Counted from the first letter of the stretch, positions 16,618 through 25,050 are shown. The stretch is 40,078 nucleotides of DNA from Bacteroidales bacterium (GCA_017550025.1 JAFYLU010000036.1:1-40078), one strand, 5' to 3'. Program-made: numbers and translations. The notes: a model not told the origin generated them from the letters alone.

Positions 16618-17433
16618 TTAGAGTTCGTACGCCTTGCCTTTGATGATCTGTGCCCATTCGAAGTCGCTTTTCGACTTGTCAAGGTCAGCCACAGGAATCG
16701 GCTTGCCGATGGTTATCCTGTATTTTCTTCCCGTGCTCCTGTACATTTCATTCGGCAGAAGCAGCATGGCGATATTGAATTTAAGTCCTAACTTTTTCTG
16801 AAGATTCGCTATGCGGTAAAATCTGTTCGAATTCTCGCCTTCAAAATGGATCGGTACTATGTCTCGACCTGTCTCACGGCTCTTCTTTACGAATGACTTA
16901 CCCCATGCAAGGTCTTGTATCTTGCCGTCAGTCTTTCTTGAACAAAGTCCTGCAGGGAAGATAAGCATCTGATGGTCAGATTCATATGCGTCATTGATCA
17001 GCTTTGAGAGATTTCTTGACTGACCGCCCAGCTTGTTGATCGGGATGCCTAACGGAGCCATGCCCTTGAGGTTCATGAGAAGGTCATTCATCAGGTACTT
17101 GATGTTTCCGTCGTACTCTCTTCCTATTATGGCTCCCAAAGCAACACCATCGATGGCTCCGAGCGGATGATTGGATACGAAGGTATATTTCCTGCCGTCC
17201 TTCGGAAGGTTTTCCCTTCCTCTTACTTCAAGCTCTACACCAAGATACTCCATGCCGTGTTCGCAGAACTCCACTCCGAGATATCCCTGCTTGAGATACT
17301 CGTTTATGAAATCAAGATGCATGAAATTCTTGAACCAGTTAATCAGGAATTTAGGGATGTATCTGCCCTTCTTTCCTGCTCTGGCTTTTATAATTGCTTC
17401 AATATCAAGTATCTGTGGATCTCTTTCACTCAT
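16618..17433 (-). CDS. glsA: PlsC-type O-acyltransferase, probable GlsA
   Basis: This 271-residue 1-acylglycerol-3-phosphate-acyltransferase-like protein has the block TFVSNHPLGAIDGVALG, in which the usual NHx4D appears as NHx5D, as I recall for the Bacteroidetes hemolysin-like relatives. Further blocks are LMNDLLMNLKGMAPLGIPINKL and MLIFPAGLCSRKTDGKIQDLAWGKSFVKK (the FPxG substrate-binding block). Pairing with the GNAT gene suggests it adds the ester-linked fatty acid of glycine or related aminolipids at the inner membrane. I used the ATG at 17433 (MSERDPQ). The in-frame start at 17454 overlaps the promoter box and the inferred transcription start, so it is unlikely. Confidence 0.8.
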   Translation of the reverse strand: MSERDPQILDIEAIIKARAGKKGRYIPKFLINWFKNFMHLDFINEYLKQGYLGVEFCEHGMEYLGVELEVRGRENLPKDGRKYTFVSNHPLGAIDGVALGAIIGREYDGNIKYLMNDLLMNLKGMAPLGIPINKLGGQSRNLSKLINDAYESDHQMLIFPAGLCSRKTDGKIQDLAWGKSFVKKSRETGRDIVPIHFEGENSNRFYRIANLQKKLGLKFNIAMLLLPNEMYRSTGRKYRITIGKPIPVADLDKSKSDFEWAQIIKGKAYEL

Positions 17434-17451
17434 AGCTGTAAATTTTGATAG

Positions 17452-17459
17452 CAAATATA
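17452..17459 (-). promoter_or_regulatory. -7 promoter box of the glsA-glsB operon
   Basis: Minus-strand TATATTTG matches TAnnTTTG exactly and lies between the stop of the DUF1846 gene and the glsA start at 17433. It gives a leader of about 12 bases and argues that the acyltransferase pair can be transcribed on its own. No clear -33 element is visible. Confidence 0.6.
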
Positions 17460-17466
17460 GTCAAAA

Positions 17467-18930
17467 TTATTCTTTCTTTACCGGATCACAGGTCAGTCCG
17501 ACACCCAGTTTCTTGAATATCTTTCTGTCCACTTCGCTCAACATGACAGTAGAATGTACCTGGCAGCCGTCAAATTTAGGCAGCTGTTCGAGTGCCTTCC
17601 TGCAGTTCTCGTCGTGGATACTGAGCATTGATATTGCTACAAGGACTTCGTCAGTGTGAAGTCTCGGGTTGTGTCCGTGAAGGAAGGATACCTTGGTCTT
17701 CTGTATAGGGGCGATCATTTCCTCCGGAATCAGCTTTACATCGTGAGGTATGCCTGCAAGATGCTTTGCCGCATTGAGGATAAGTGCCGCACTCGGACCG
17801 AGAAGAGAGCTTGTGCATGATGTGATGATGGTTCCGTCCTGAAGCTCGATCGCTGCAGACGGTACTCCGTAGAGCTCCTTCCTTTCACGCGCAGCCACTG
17901 TTGTCCTTCTGTATTCTGTGGTAAGCTTCGCCTGCTTGAGGATGAGCGAAATCTTGTTGACCTCATTCTCGTTGGTTCCCTTCTGGGCAAGGTTGCAGAG
18001 GGCGTAATAGTAACGCCTTATGATTTCCTCTCTTGCGGCGTTGCAACATACATCCTCGTCGCTGATGCAGAATCCCAGCATGTTCACTCCCATGTCTGTC
18101 GGCGACTTGTAAGGGCTTTCTCCGTAGATGCCTTCAAACAATGCATTCAGCACCGGGAATATCTCGATGTCCCTGTTGTAGCTTGACGCGATGGTTCCGT
18201 ATGCTTCGAGGTGGAACGGGTCGATCATGTTGACGTCATTGAGATCGGCTGTCGCAGCCTCGTATGCGATGTTTACAGGATGCTTGAGAGGGAGATTCCA
18301 CACAGGGAATGTCTCGAACTTTGCATATCCGGCCTTTATGCCTCTCTTGTTTTCGTGATAGAGCTGGCTCAGGCAGACTGCCATCTTTCCGCTTCCGGGA
18401 CCAGGTGCAGTCACGACTACGAGAGGCCTGTTTGTCTCGACATAGTCGTTCTTTCCGAATCCTTCGTCGGAGTCGATGAGAGCTACGTTGTTGGGATATC
18501 CTTCGATTGTATAATGATAATAGACCTTGATGCCGAGTCTTTCGAGTCTCTTTCTGTATGCGTCGGCGCTGGACTGACCGTTATAATGAGTCATGACCAC
18601 GCTGCTTACATATAATCCGACATTTTCAAATTCGGAACGCAGACGAAGTACATCCTCGTCGTATGTGATGCCGAGGTCACCGCGGACCTTGTTTTTCTCG
18701 ATGTCCTTTGCGCTTATGACGATGAGGACTTCTGCCTCATCCTTCAGCTGTATGAGCATCTGAAGCTTACTGTCCGGCTTGAATCCGGGCAGCACACGAC
18801 TGGCATGGTTGTCATCGAATAATTTACCTCCGAATTCGAGGTAAAGCTTATCTCCGAACTGAGCGATACGCTTCTTGATCTGTTCGGACTGTATCTTGAG
18901 ATACTTTTCGTTATCAAATCCGTGTTTCAT
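17467..18930 (-). CDS. DUF1846 family protein
   Basis: This 487-residue protein belongs to DUF1846. The opening MKHGFDNEKYLKIQSEQIKKRI with YLEFGGKLFDDNHASRVLPGF is the family's signature, and VVVTAPGPGSGKMAVCLSQLYH is a conserved phosphate-loop-like segment. The middle part has KYAKFETFPVWNLPLKHPVN-like and DPFHLEAYG blocks. Structures of relatives exist, but as far as I know the function is not established. An ATP- or nucleotide-dependent role is suggested only by the glycine-rich loop. I chose the ATG at 18930. Longer readings begin before the promoter box. The predicted leader is only a few bases, so the mRNA may be nearly leaderless. Confidence 0.88.
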   Translation of the reverse strand: MKHGFDNEKYLKIQSEQIKKRIAQFGDKLYLEFGGKLFDDNHASRVLPGFKPDSKLQMLIQLKDEAEVLIVISAKDIEKNKVRGDLGITYDEDVLRLRSEFENVGLYVSSVVMTHYNGQSSADAYRKRLERLGIKVYYHYTIEGYPNNVALIDSDEGFGKNDYVETNRPLVVVTAPGPGSGKMAVCLSQLYHENKRGIKAGYAKFETFPVWNLPLKHPVNIAYEAATADLNDVNMIDPFHLEAYGTIASSYNRDIEIFPVLNALFEGIYGESPYKSPTDMGVNMLGFCISDEDVCCNAAREEIIRRYYYALCNLAQKGTNENEVNKISLILKQAKLTTEYRRTTVAARERKELYGVPSAAIELQDGTIITSCTSSLLGPSAALILNAAKHLAGIPHDVKLIPEEMIAPIQKTKVSFLHGHNPRLHTDEVLVAISMLSIHDENCRKALEQLPKFDGCQVHSTVMLSEVDRKIFKKLGVGLTCDPVKKE

Positions 18931-18938
18931 ACGGATTG

Positions 18939-18946
18939 CAAAGATA
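18939..18946 (-). promoter_or_regulatory. -7 promoter box of the DUF1846 gene
   Basis: Minus-strand TATCTTTG matches TAnnTTTG exactly and ends 8 bases before the ATG at 18930. A TTGAC lies about 22 bases upstream of the box, slightly further than the usual spacing. It sits back to back with the promoter of the M20 gene. Confidence 0.65.
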
Positions 18947-18961
18947 ACCAAAAAAAATTCT

Positions 18962-18969
18962 TATTTTTG
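18962..18969 (+). promoter_or_regulatory. -7 promoter box of the M20 peptidase gene
   Basis: TATTTTTG matches TAnnTTTG. The inferred transcription start is near 18975, about 22 bases before the ATG at 18998. A possible -33 TTG lies about 23 bases upstream. Confidence 0.55.
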
Positions 18970-18997
18970 TCAATCGTTAGACAAAATTATGTTTTTT

Positions 18998-20344
18998 ATG
19001 AAACAATACATCGAAACCAATAGAGAAAGATTTCTCGAAGAACTGTTTTCAATCTTGAGGATTCCTTCCGTGAGCTCCCTTGAAAAGCATAAGCCAGACA
19101 TGTTCAGATGTGCAGAAAGGCTCGTTGAACTTCTCCTCGAAGCAGGAGCAGATGAGGCTGGCGTATATCCGACCACAGGACATCCGGTAGTCTTCGGTCA
19201 GAAACTTATAGATCCGTCACTTCCTACTGTCCTGGTATACGGACATTATGATGTGCAGCCTGTGGATCCGATAGAATTATGGCATTCGGATCCGTTCGAG
19301 CCGGAGATCCGTGACGGAGCTATATATGCCCGTGGAGCGAATGATGACAAGGGACAGCTCTTCATGCATATAAAGGCATTCGAGTTCCTCGTACGCAACG
19401 GAGGACTCCGTCATAATGTGAAATTCATCCTTGAGGGAGAAGAAGAGATCGGAAGCCCTTCACTCGCTGCATGGGCTTCGCAGAACAAGGAACTTCTCGC
19501 AGCAGATATCATCCTTGTTTCCGACACCACCATGATTTCGGAGTCGGTACCTTCGATCAACTGCGGTATGCGCGGACTTTCCTATGTCGAGGTCAAGGTT
19601 ACCGGACCTAACAAGGACCTTCATTCAGGTCATTACGGCGGAGCGGTCGCAAATCCTATCAATGTCCTCTGCGACATGATTTCATCCCTTATCGACAAGG
19701 ATGGCCATATTACCGTAAAGGGATTCTATGACGATGTTGTGGTCCTTTCGGATGAAGACAGGGCAAAGCTTTCCCGCGCTCCTTTCGATCTTGAAGAATA
19801 TAAGGAGTTCCTTGACATCAAGGAAGTCAAAGGTGAGGAAGGATATACTACCCTTGAGCGCACAGGCATCCGTCCTTGCCTTGATGTGAACGGAATCTGG
19901 GGCGGTTACACCGGAGAGGGTGCGAAGACTGTTCTTCCGTCAGTGGCTCATGCGAAGATCTCGATGAGACTCGTTCCTAATCAGGACAGCGCTACCATCA
20001 CAAAGCTTTTTACCGAGCACTTCCTTTCTATAGCACCGGACTATGTCAAGGTGGAGGTCATTCCTCATCATGGTGGAGACGGCTTCCTGATCCCGATATC
20101 GTCCCCTGCATATAAGGCAGCGGAGAAGGCTATGACAGAGGTCTATGGAATCGAGCCTGTTCCGTCACGTGGTGGCGGTTCCATTCCGATTCTGGCTGAT
20201 CTTCAGCGTATCCTCGGCATCGATCCTCTCCTTATGGGATTCGGCCTTGAAAGAGACACTATCCATTCTCCGAACGAGAGCTATCTCCTGAAGCAGCTTT
20301 ATGCGGGAATGGAAGCAATCGCGTTATTCTATAGATATTATTAA
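18998..20344 (+). CDS. M20 family metallopeptidase (dipeptidase-like)
   Basis: This 448-residue cytosolic zinc aminoacyl peptidase belongs to the M20A/ArgE/CPG2 group. Metal ligands and catalytic residues are visible: H83 and D85 in YGHYDVQPVD, D116 in GANDDKGQ, the catalytic and bridging glutamates E149/E150 in EGEEEIGSPS, and a late His in GLERDTIHSPNESY. The dimerisation domain carries GPNKDLHSGHYGG. The length and the HYDVQP pattern fit the carnosinase/dipeptidase subgroup rather than ArgE. The ATG at 18998 was chosen because an upstream reading would start before the promoter and lacks homology. pyrF follows after 4 bases, so the two are cotranscribed. Confidence 0.9.
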   Translation: MKQYIETNRERFLEELFSILRIPSVSSLEKHKPDMFRCAERLVELLLEAGADEAGVYPTTGHPVVFGQKLIDPSLPTVLVYGHYDVQPVDPIELWHSDPFEPEIRDGAIYARGANDDKGQLFMHIKAFEFLVRNGGLRHNVKFILEGEEEIGSPSLAAWASQNKELLAADIILVSDTTMISESVPSINCGMRGLSYVEVKVTGPNKDLHSGHYGGAVANPINVLCDMISSLIDKDGHITVKGFYDDVVVLSDEDRAKLSRAPFDLEEYKEFLDIKEVKGEEGYTTLERTGIRPCLDVNGIWGGYTGEGAKTVLPSVAHAKISMRLVPNQDSATITKLFTEHFLSIAPDYVKVEVIPHHGGDGFLIPISSPAYKAAEKAMTEVYGIEPVPSRGGGSIPILADLQRILGIDPLLMGFGLERDTIHSPNESYLLKQLYAGMEAIALFYRYY

Positions 20345-20348
20345 ACAT

Positions 20349-21191
20349 ATGAACAGAAAGCAGTTATATGAACAGATCCAGGCGAAGAAGAGCATGCTCT
20401 GTGTAGGTCTGGATGTCGATTTCAACAAGATGCCGGAACATGTCAAGGCTCTGGCTACTCAAGGAGAACTTGCAGTAAATGGTGAGATTTTCAAAGGCAA
20501 GGCACGTTCCATTGTAGAGTTCAACAAGGCAATTGTTGATGCTACTGCAGCGCATTGCGTGGCATACAAGCCGAATCTTGCATTCTATGAATGCTATGGA
20601 ATCGACGGCCTTCGTGCTCTTGATGCAACAGTTGATTATATCCGCACGAATTATCCGGAAATCTTCCTCATCGCTGATGCGAAGAGAGGTGATATCGGAA
20701 ATACCGCGAAGATGTATGCAAAGGCCTTCTTTGAGGAAATGGACTTCGATGCAGTGACCATCGCCCCATACATGGGAGCTGACAGTGTCACACCTTTCCT
20801 CGAGTATAAGGACAAGTGGGCCATTGTTCTTGCACTGACATCAAATGCTTCGGCATATCAGTTCCAGAATGCGCAGAAGGACGGCAAGCCTCTTTATCAG
20901 GCCGTGATGGAGGAGATGATGGAGATCTCTACTCCTGACAACATGATGTTCGTTGTGGGAGCCACAAAGGCTGACAAGCTCGAGGAGCTCCGCAGCTTCT
21001 GTCCGGACAACTTCTTCCTTGTTCCTGGTGTAGGAGCGCAGGGAGGTTCGGCAGAGGAGGTCATTGCACATGGATCGAACGACCATGGCGGTCTTCTCAT
21101 TAATTCTTCGCGCGGAATCCTTTTCGCAGACAGTACGGAGGATTTTGCAGCGGCGGCAGCCAGGGTAGCAGCCCAGACCGCCAACCTGTAG
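20349..21191 (+). CDS. pyrF: Orotidine 5'-phosphate decarboxylase, subfamily 2
   Basis: PyrF converts OMP to UMP, the last step of de novo pyrimidine synthesis. The 280-residue length fits the longer subfamily 2. Key blocks are MLCVGLDVDFNKMPEH at the start, the catalytic DAKRGDIGNTAKMYAKAFFE with Lys and the paired Asp residues, DAVTIAPYMGADSVTPFL, and the phosphate-gripping VPGVGAQGGSAEEV and INSSRGILFAD at the end. I used the ATG at 20349, since the reading from 20301 overlaps the M20 gene and adds no family sequence. A strong terminator follows 20 bases after the stop. Confidence 0.94.
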   Translation: MNRKQLYEQIQAKKSMLCVGLDVDFNKMPEHVKALATQGELAVNGEIFKGKARSIVEFNKAIVDATAAHCVAYKPNLAFYECYGIDGLRALDATVDYIRTNYPEIFLIADAKRGDIGNTAKMYAKAFFEEMDFDAVTIAPYMGADSVTPFLEYKDKWAIVLALTSNASAYQFQNAQKDGKPLYQAVMEEMMEISTPDNMMFVVGATKADKLEELRSFCPDNFFLVPGVGAQGGSAEEVIAHGSNDHGGLLINSSRGILFADSTEDFAAAAARVAAQTANL

Positions 21192-21211
21192 TCTGTGCCT
21201 GATTGATATTG

Positions 21212-21249
21212 AAAGCCTTCCGGGAGTGTCCTTCCGGAAGGCTTTTTTT
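21212..21249 (+). terminator. Intrinsic terminator of the M20-pyrF operon
   Basis: A 12-base perfect stem (AAAGCCTTCCGG / CCGGAAGGCTTT, 10-base loop) runs into seven T residues. It closes the operon and separates it from the surface-lipoprotein locus. Confidence 0.9.
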
Positions 21250-21257
21250 ACCTACCT

Positions 21258-21320
21258 CGTCATGCCCGACCCGATCGGGCATCTCGTCGGAACAGATCCC
21301 CGGTCAAGTCTGGGATGACG
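21258..21320. repeat. 63-base composite palindromic element
   Basis: The ends are inverted copies (CGTCAT at 21258 and ATGACG at 21320). Inside are a hairpin TGCCCGA-CCCGA-TCGGGCA and a second stem ATCCC / GGGAT. The layout resembles the dispersed 'GTCATgCCcGa' palindromic repeats found in many bacterial genomes. It lies directly after the pyrF terminator and before the lipoprotein promoter, and has no coding capacity. Only one copy is present in this window, so its repetitive nature is inferred. Confidence 0.5.
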
Positions 21321-21375
21321 ATGGAAAAAGGTGAAGAAAGGCGGCAGAAATCTTGTTTTATCAGGCTGTTATGGC

Positions 21376-21383
21376 TAACTTTG
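21376..21383 (+). promoter_or_regulatory. Promoter of the surface-lipoprotein operon
   Basis: TAACTTTG matches TAnnTTTG, with a TTG about 20 bases upstream (21353-21355), the expected spacing for the Bacteroidetes -33 element. The inferred transcription start is near 21389, about 32 bases before the ATG at 21421. Confidence 0.65.
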
Positions 21384-21420
21384 TAAGTTATTCAGAATGT
21401 CTTTTAAAATTCAAATAATC

Positions 21421-24400
21421 ATGAAAGTATCTCATCTGTTGTCGGGCATCTTTGCTGCTGCTCTGATGCTGACCGGCTGCCTTGCAGAACCGGATTTTGA
21501 ACCGGTTCAGGAAGGTGGTATCCCGATCAATGTGGACGGATCCATCAATCAGGTGGCGACAAAAGTAAATGCGCATGGATTCGAGGACAAGGATGCCCTC
21601 GGACTTTATGCCGTGAACTACGAGAATTCCAACAATACCCCGGGAACCCTTCTCGACAAGGGCAACCAGGCCGATCATGTCAAGTATATCCTTGACGAGT
21701 CGAACGGAAAGTGGAATCCTGTGAAGCCAGTGTATTTCAAGGATGTCAATACAAATGTGGACATATATGCGTTCTATCCGCATGCCGAACCTTCGAGCGT
21801 GTCTGCATACAATTTCGAAGTCCAGAAGGATCAGAGTATGCCGGAGAGAGACGGCAGGCTTTCCGGCTATGAAGCTTCCGACTTCCTTTGGGGCAAGGTG
21901 GAGAATGTTGCTCCGACCGAGTCGAGGATCAAGGTCAAGCTCAATCATATGATGTCCGGTGCGCAGGTGATTCTTGCAAAGGGAACAGGATTCGATGAGG
22001 CTGGTGACTGGGATCTCCTTGACAAGAAGGTACTTGTGGCCAATACAACCCGCAAGGCTTCCATTGATCTTTCAAATGGTAAGGTCACTCCGATCGGAGG
22101 ACCGCAGGCGACAGGTATAGTGATGTCATCGCAGAATGACGGTTCCTTCCGTGCCGTTGTGGTTCCGCAGACAGTTGAAGCTCTCTCACCTCTTTTCAAT
22201 ATCACGGTAGGTGGGGTGACATATGGATTCAAGAAGTCTGCCGATTACAGCTATGAGGCAGGCAGGCTTCATATATTCACCATTACCATCAACCGCAAAT
22301 ACCCTTCAGGAGAATATGAGTTCGTCCTCACCGATACACAGATCACGGACTGGAAGGAGGACATCAATACCCATGAGGAAGAGGCACGACAGTATTACTG
22401 CGTCAAGTGTGAAGAGCCGGGAACTCTTGGCAGGATCATAAGGGCAGATGGCAAGAATCCGGACAAGATCAGGAATCTCAAGGTCTCAGGTAAAATCCAT
22501 ATGGGGGATTTCTACTTTATGAGGGATTCTATGACTCTGCTTCAGTCCGTTAATCTGAAGGAGGTCATGATCATGCCAAGCTATCGTTATGTGGCATATG
22601 ATGGTAATGGGGCTCATGAATTGATATTAGATTATAAACTAGATGATGTGTGGGGAGAATTACAGAAATTATATCCTGAATTAAATTCATGCTCGGATGC
22701 AGAATATTCTGAAGCCGATGCGATTCCAACCAGTGCGTTTGCCAACAAGTCTACGCTTGTGAATTTTGTGTTCCCGGAGTCTATAAACAAGATTGCAAAC
22801 GATGCCTTTTATAACTGCTCTCTTTTGTCAGGTGCATTGATTATCCCTGATGGGGTCAAGGAAATCGGATCTTATGCTTTTTATAATTGTAAAACCATTT
22901 CATCTCTTTCACTTCCTGTTGGTCTGGAAAAGATTGATGAAGATGCATTTGAGGGATGTTCGTCATTGTCCGGTCAGTTAAGTTTGCCTTCTACCTTAAC
23001 ATACATTGGAGCTTGCGCCTTCAATAGCTGTAGTGGATTAAGCGGCAATCTGGTTTTGCCGGAAAACCTGTCTTATGTGGGAGACTGTGCATTTCAGAGT
23101 TGTAGAGGATTTACAGGGGATTTGAGGATACCTGAGTCACTTAAACAAATACCTTCTTCATGTTTTTGGTGTTGTGAAGGTTTTAACGGCAGACTGATCC
23201 TTCATGATGATCTGAAGCTTTCAGGTCATGCCTTTGGCCATTGTAATTTCCAAGGTGAGCTGGTTCTTCCGGCAAATCTGATGGAAATACCAGCCTACTG
23301 CTTTTATCATACTGATTTCTCCACAATAGCAGGTTTTCCGGATGAATTGTTAGGTATAGGACAGAATGCTTTCGATGGCTGTAATCGACTTATGGGAGAA
23401 ATCGTATTGCCTGAATCTTTAGTGTCTTTAGGTTCCCAAGCGTTTTATGAGTGTCGTACCCTTCAGGGAGTTACTCTTCCGTCAAAACTTGCAGTCATCG
23501 GTTCAGGGGCTTTCAACTCATGCTATGGACTTAACAAGATAGTCAGCAGGTCTACGACTCCTCCTGTCATCCAGTCCGGAGCATTTGACGGAGTGGCCAA
23601 AGACAATTTCACAGTCGAGGTCCCTGCTAATGCCGTCAAAAAATATCAGGCAGATTCTAAATGGGGAGAATTCAAGAGAATTGCCGCTCACTATGACTTC
23701 TCTATCAGCCGCAATCTTTCCCGCACTCTTAATGCAGGCAAGTCACAGACTTATGTTCTCCGTGCCCCGGCAAACTACAAGTGGTCAGTACAGAGCAAGC
23801 CTTCGTGGATTGAGGTCACACCTTCAAGCGGAACCGGTAAGACAGAGGTAACTGTTACTTTTGCCGAAATGACAGATTCCCAGGTCGGAACCTTTGTGTC
23901 AGGACGACGCGACGAATGGAATAATTATTATGAAGATACATACGCCGGCCGTGCCGGTGAAATCGTGTTCAGCCTTGATGATGTGTCCGGATATACGACT
24001 TCCATGACAGTAGAGCAGTACGATTATGAATATGGAGACGGAGATGTCCTCCAGCTCAACCAGGCAAAGAACGGCAACGGAGTCAATATCGTCTTCATGG
24101 GTGACTGTTATGATGCCCGGGATATTGCCAAGGGTTCATACCTTGCAGACCTTCAGGAGGCCGTCGGTCACTATTTTGCAGTGGAACCATACGCTACCTA
24201 TAAAGACTGGTTCAATGTCTATGCTATATTCGGTGAGTCTTCTGACAGCGGAATGGGAACAGTAAACACTATCAGAGATGCGAGATTCGGCAGCCAGTAT
24301 GCCCTCAACGGAATATGTCCCGATTTCAACACTTGCTACGAATATGCTTCCAAGGCCATTCAGGACATGAATCCGAGCCGGACCCTCGTCGTTCTTGTTG

Positions 24401-25023
24401 AGAATACCACAGAGTATGGAGGAATCTGCTATATGTGGGGAGATGGTTCAGCCATTGCCTGCTGCCCTAAATCTGCTGATGCCTATCCTTATGACTTCCG
24501 TGGTATAGTCCAGCATGAGGCCGGCGGACATGGATTCGGAAAGCTTGCAGACGAGTATATCTACCATAATGCATTCATTGAAACTTGTGGATGTAATTGC
24601 TGCTCGCATCTTGATGATCTGCTCGCAGGAAAGTCGCTCGGCTGGTACCGCAATCTTGAGGCAACTGCTGACATGAACCAGGTCGGCTGGGCTCATCTCA
24701 TATTCAATCCGGACTATTCGGATGTCGTGGATATTTACGAAGGAGGATATTTCCATAGTCGTGGTGTTTTCCGTTCCGAGCCGACAAGCTGTATGAACAA
24801 CAATATCCCATATTTCTCGGCGATCTCCCGCCAGGCAATAGTGGAAAGGATAATGCAGTATGCCGGAGAAGATTTCACCCTCGAGAACTTCTATGCAAAA
24901 GACAGTGATGCATTCGGAGCAACTACGAAGGCTGTTGCGCCTGGCCTGCCTGTAGAGGGAGTCTTCAGCGGAAGACAGCATGCCCCTGTCTTCATGGGAG
25001 ACAGACCTGAATTCGCGAAATAG
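21421..25023 (+). CDS. Mosaic lipoprotein: fimbrillin-like, BspA leucine-rich repeats, BACON-like, M64 zinc peptidase
   Basis: This 1,200-residue lipoprotein has Cys20 in LMLTGC as the acylated residue. Residues about 30-325 form a fimbrillin/Mfa-like domain (ALGLYAVNYEN, VDIYAFYPHAE, SGYEASDFLWGKV, LNHMMSGAQVIL, LHIFTITINR). Residues about 390-730 carry around eleven BspA-type repeats of the form LPxxLxxIGxxAFxxCxxL. Residues about 750-875 resemble a BACON domain (WSVQSKPSWIEVTPSSGTGKTEVTV). Residues about 880-1190 are an M64 (IgA-peptidase-like) metallopeptidase with VNIVFMGDCY and HEAGGHGFGKLADEY starting at H1032. I infer a cell-surface protease with binding modules. Whether it cuts immunoglobulin is not shown. 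The repeat section is richer in A+T than both flanks. A second lipoprotein gene follows after 27 bases. Confidence 0.9.
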   Translation: MKVSHLLSGIFAAALMLTGCLAEPDFEPVQEGGIPINVDGSINQVATKVNAHGFEDKDALGLYAVNYENSNNTPGTLLDKGNQADHVKYILDESNGKWNPVKPVYFKDVNTNVDIYAFYPHAEPSSVSAYNFEVQKDQSMPERDGRLSGYEASDFLWGKVENVAPTESRIKVKLNHMMSGAQVILAKGTGFDEAGDWDLLDKKVLVANTTRKASIDLSNGKVTPIGGPQATGIVMSSQNDGSFRAVVVPQTVEALSPLFNITVGGVTYGFKKSADYSYEAGRLHIFTITINRKYPSGEYEFVLTDTQITDWKEDINTHEEEARQYYCVKCEEPGTLGRIIRADGKNPDKIRNLKVSGKIHMGDFYFMRDSMTLLQSVNLKEVMIMPSYRYVAYDGNGAHELILDYKLDDVWGELQKLYPELNSCSDAEYSEADAIPTSAFANKSTLVNFVFPESINKIANDAFYNCSLLSGALIIPDGVKEIGSYAFYNCKTISSLSLPVGLEKIDEDAFEGCSSLSGQLSLPSTLTYIGACAFNSCSGLSGNLVLPENLSYVGDCAFQSCRGFTGDLRIPESLKQIPSSCFWCCEGFNGRLILHDDLKLSGHAFGHCNFQGELVLPANLMEIPAYCFYHTDFSTIAGFPDELLGIGQNAFDGCNRLMGEIVLPESLVSLGSQAFYECRTLQGVTLPSKLAVIGSGAFNSCYGLNKIVSRSTTPPVIQSGAFDGVAKDNFTVEVPANAVKKYQADSKWGEFKRIAAHYDFSISRNLSRTLNAGKSQTYVLRAPANYKWSVQSKPSWIEVTPSSGTGKTEVTVTFAEMTDSQVGTFVSGRRDEWNNYYEDTYAGRAGEIVFSLDDVSGYTTSMTVEQYDYEYGDGDVLQLNQAKNGNGVNIVFMGDCYDARDIAKGSYLADLQEAVGHYFAVEPYATYKDWFNVYAIFGESSDSGMGTVNTIRDARFGSQYALNGICPDFNTCYEYASKAIQDMNPSRTLVVLVENTTEYGGICYMWGDGSAIACCPKSADAYPYDFRGIVQHEAGGHGFGKLADEYIYHNAFIETCGCNCCSHLDDLLAGKSLGWYRNLEATADMNQVGWAHLIFNPDYSDVVDIYEGGYFHSRGVFRSEPTSCMNNNIPYFSAISRQAIVERIMQYAGEDFTLENFYAKDSDAFGATTKAVAPGLPVEGVFSGRQHAPVFMGDRPEFAK

Positions 25024-25050
25024 TATCCACTTGTGTAAAAGAAGAAGATT

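Noticed and set aside
22740..23580. Possible CRISPR array or tandem DNA repeat in the leucine-rich-repeat region
   Set aside because: The regular pattern is at protein level (LPxxLxxIGxxAF) with divergent DNA. There are no identical direct repeats with spacers.
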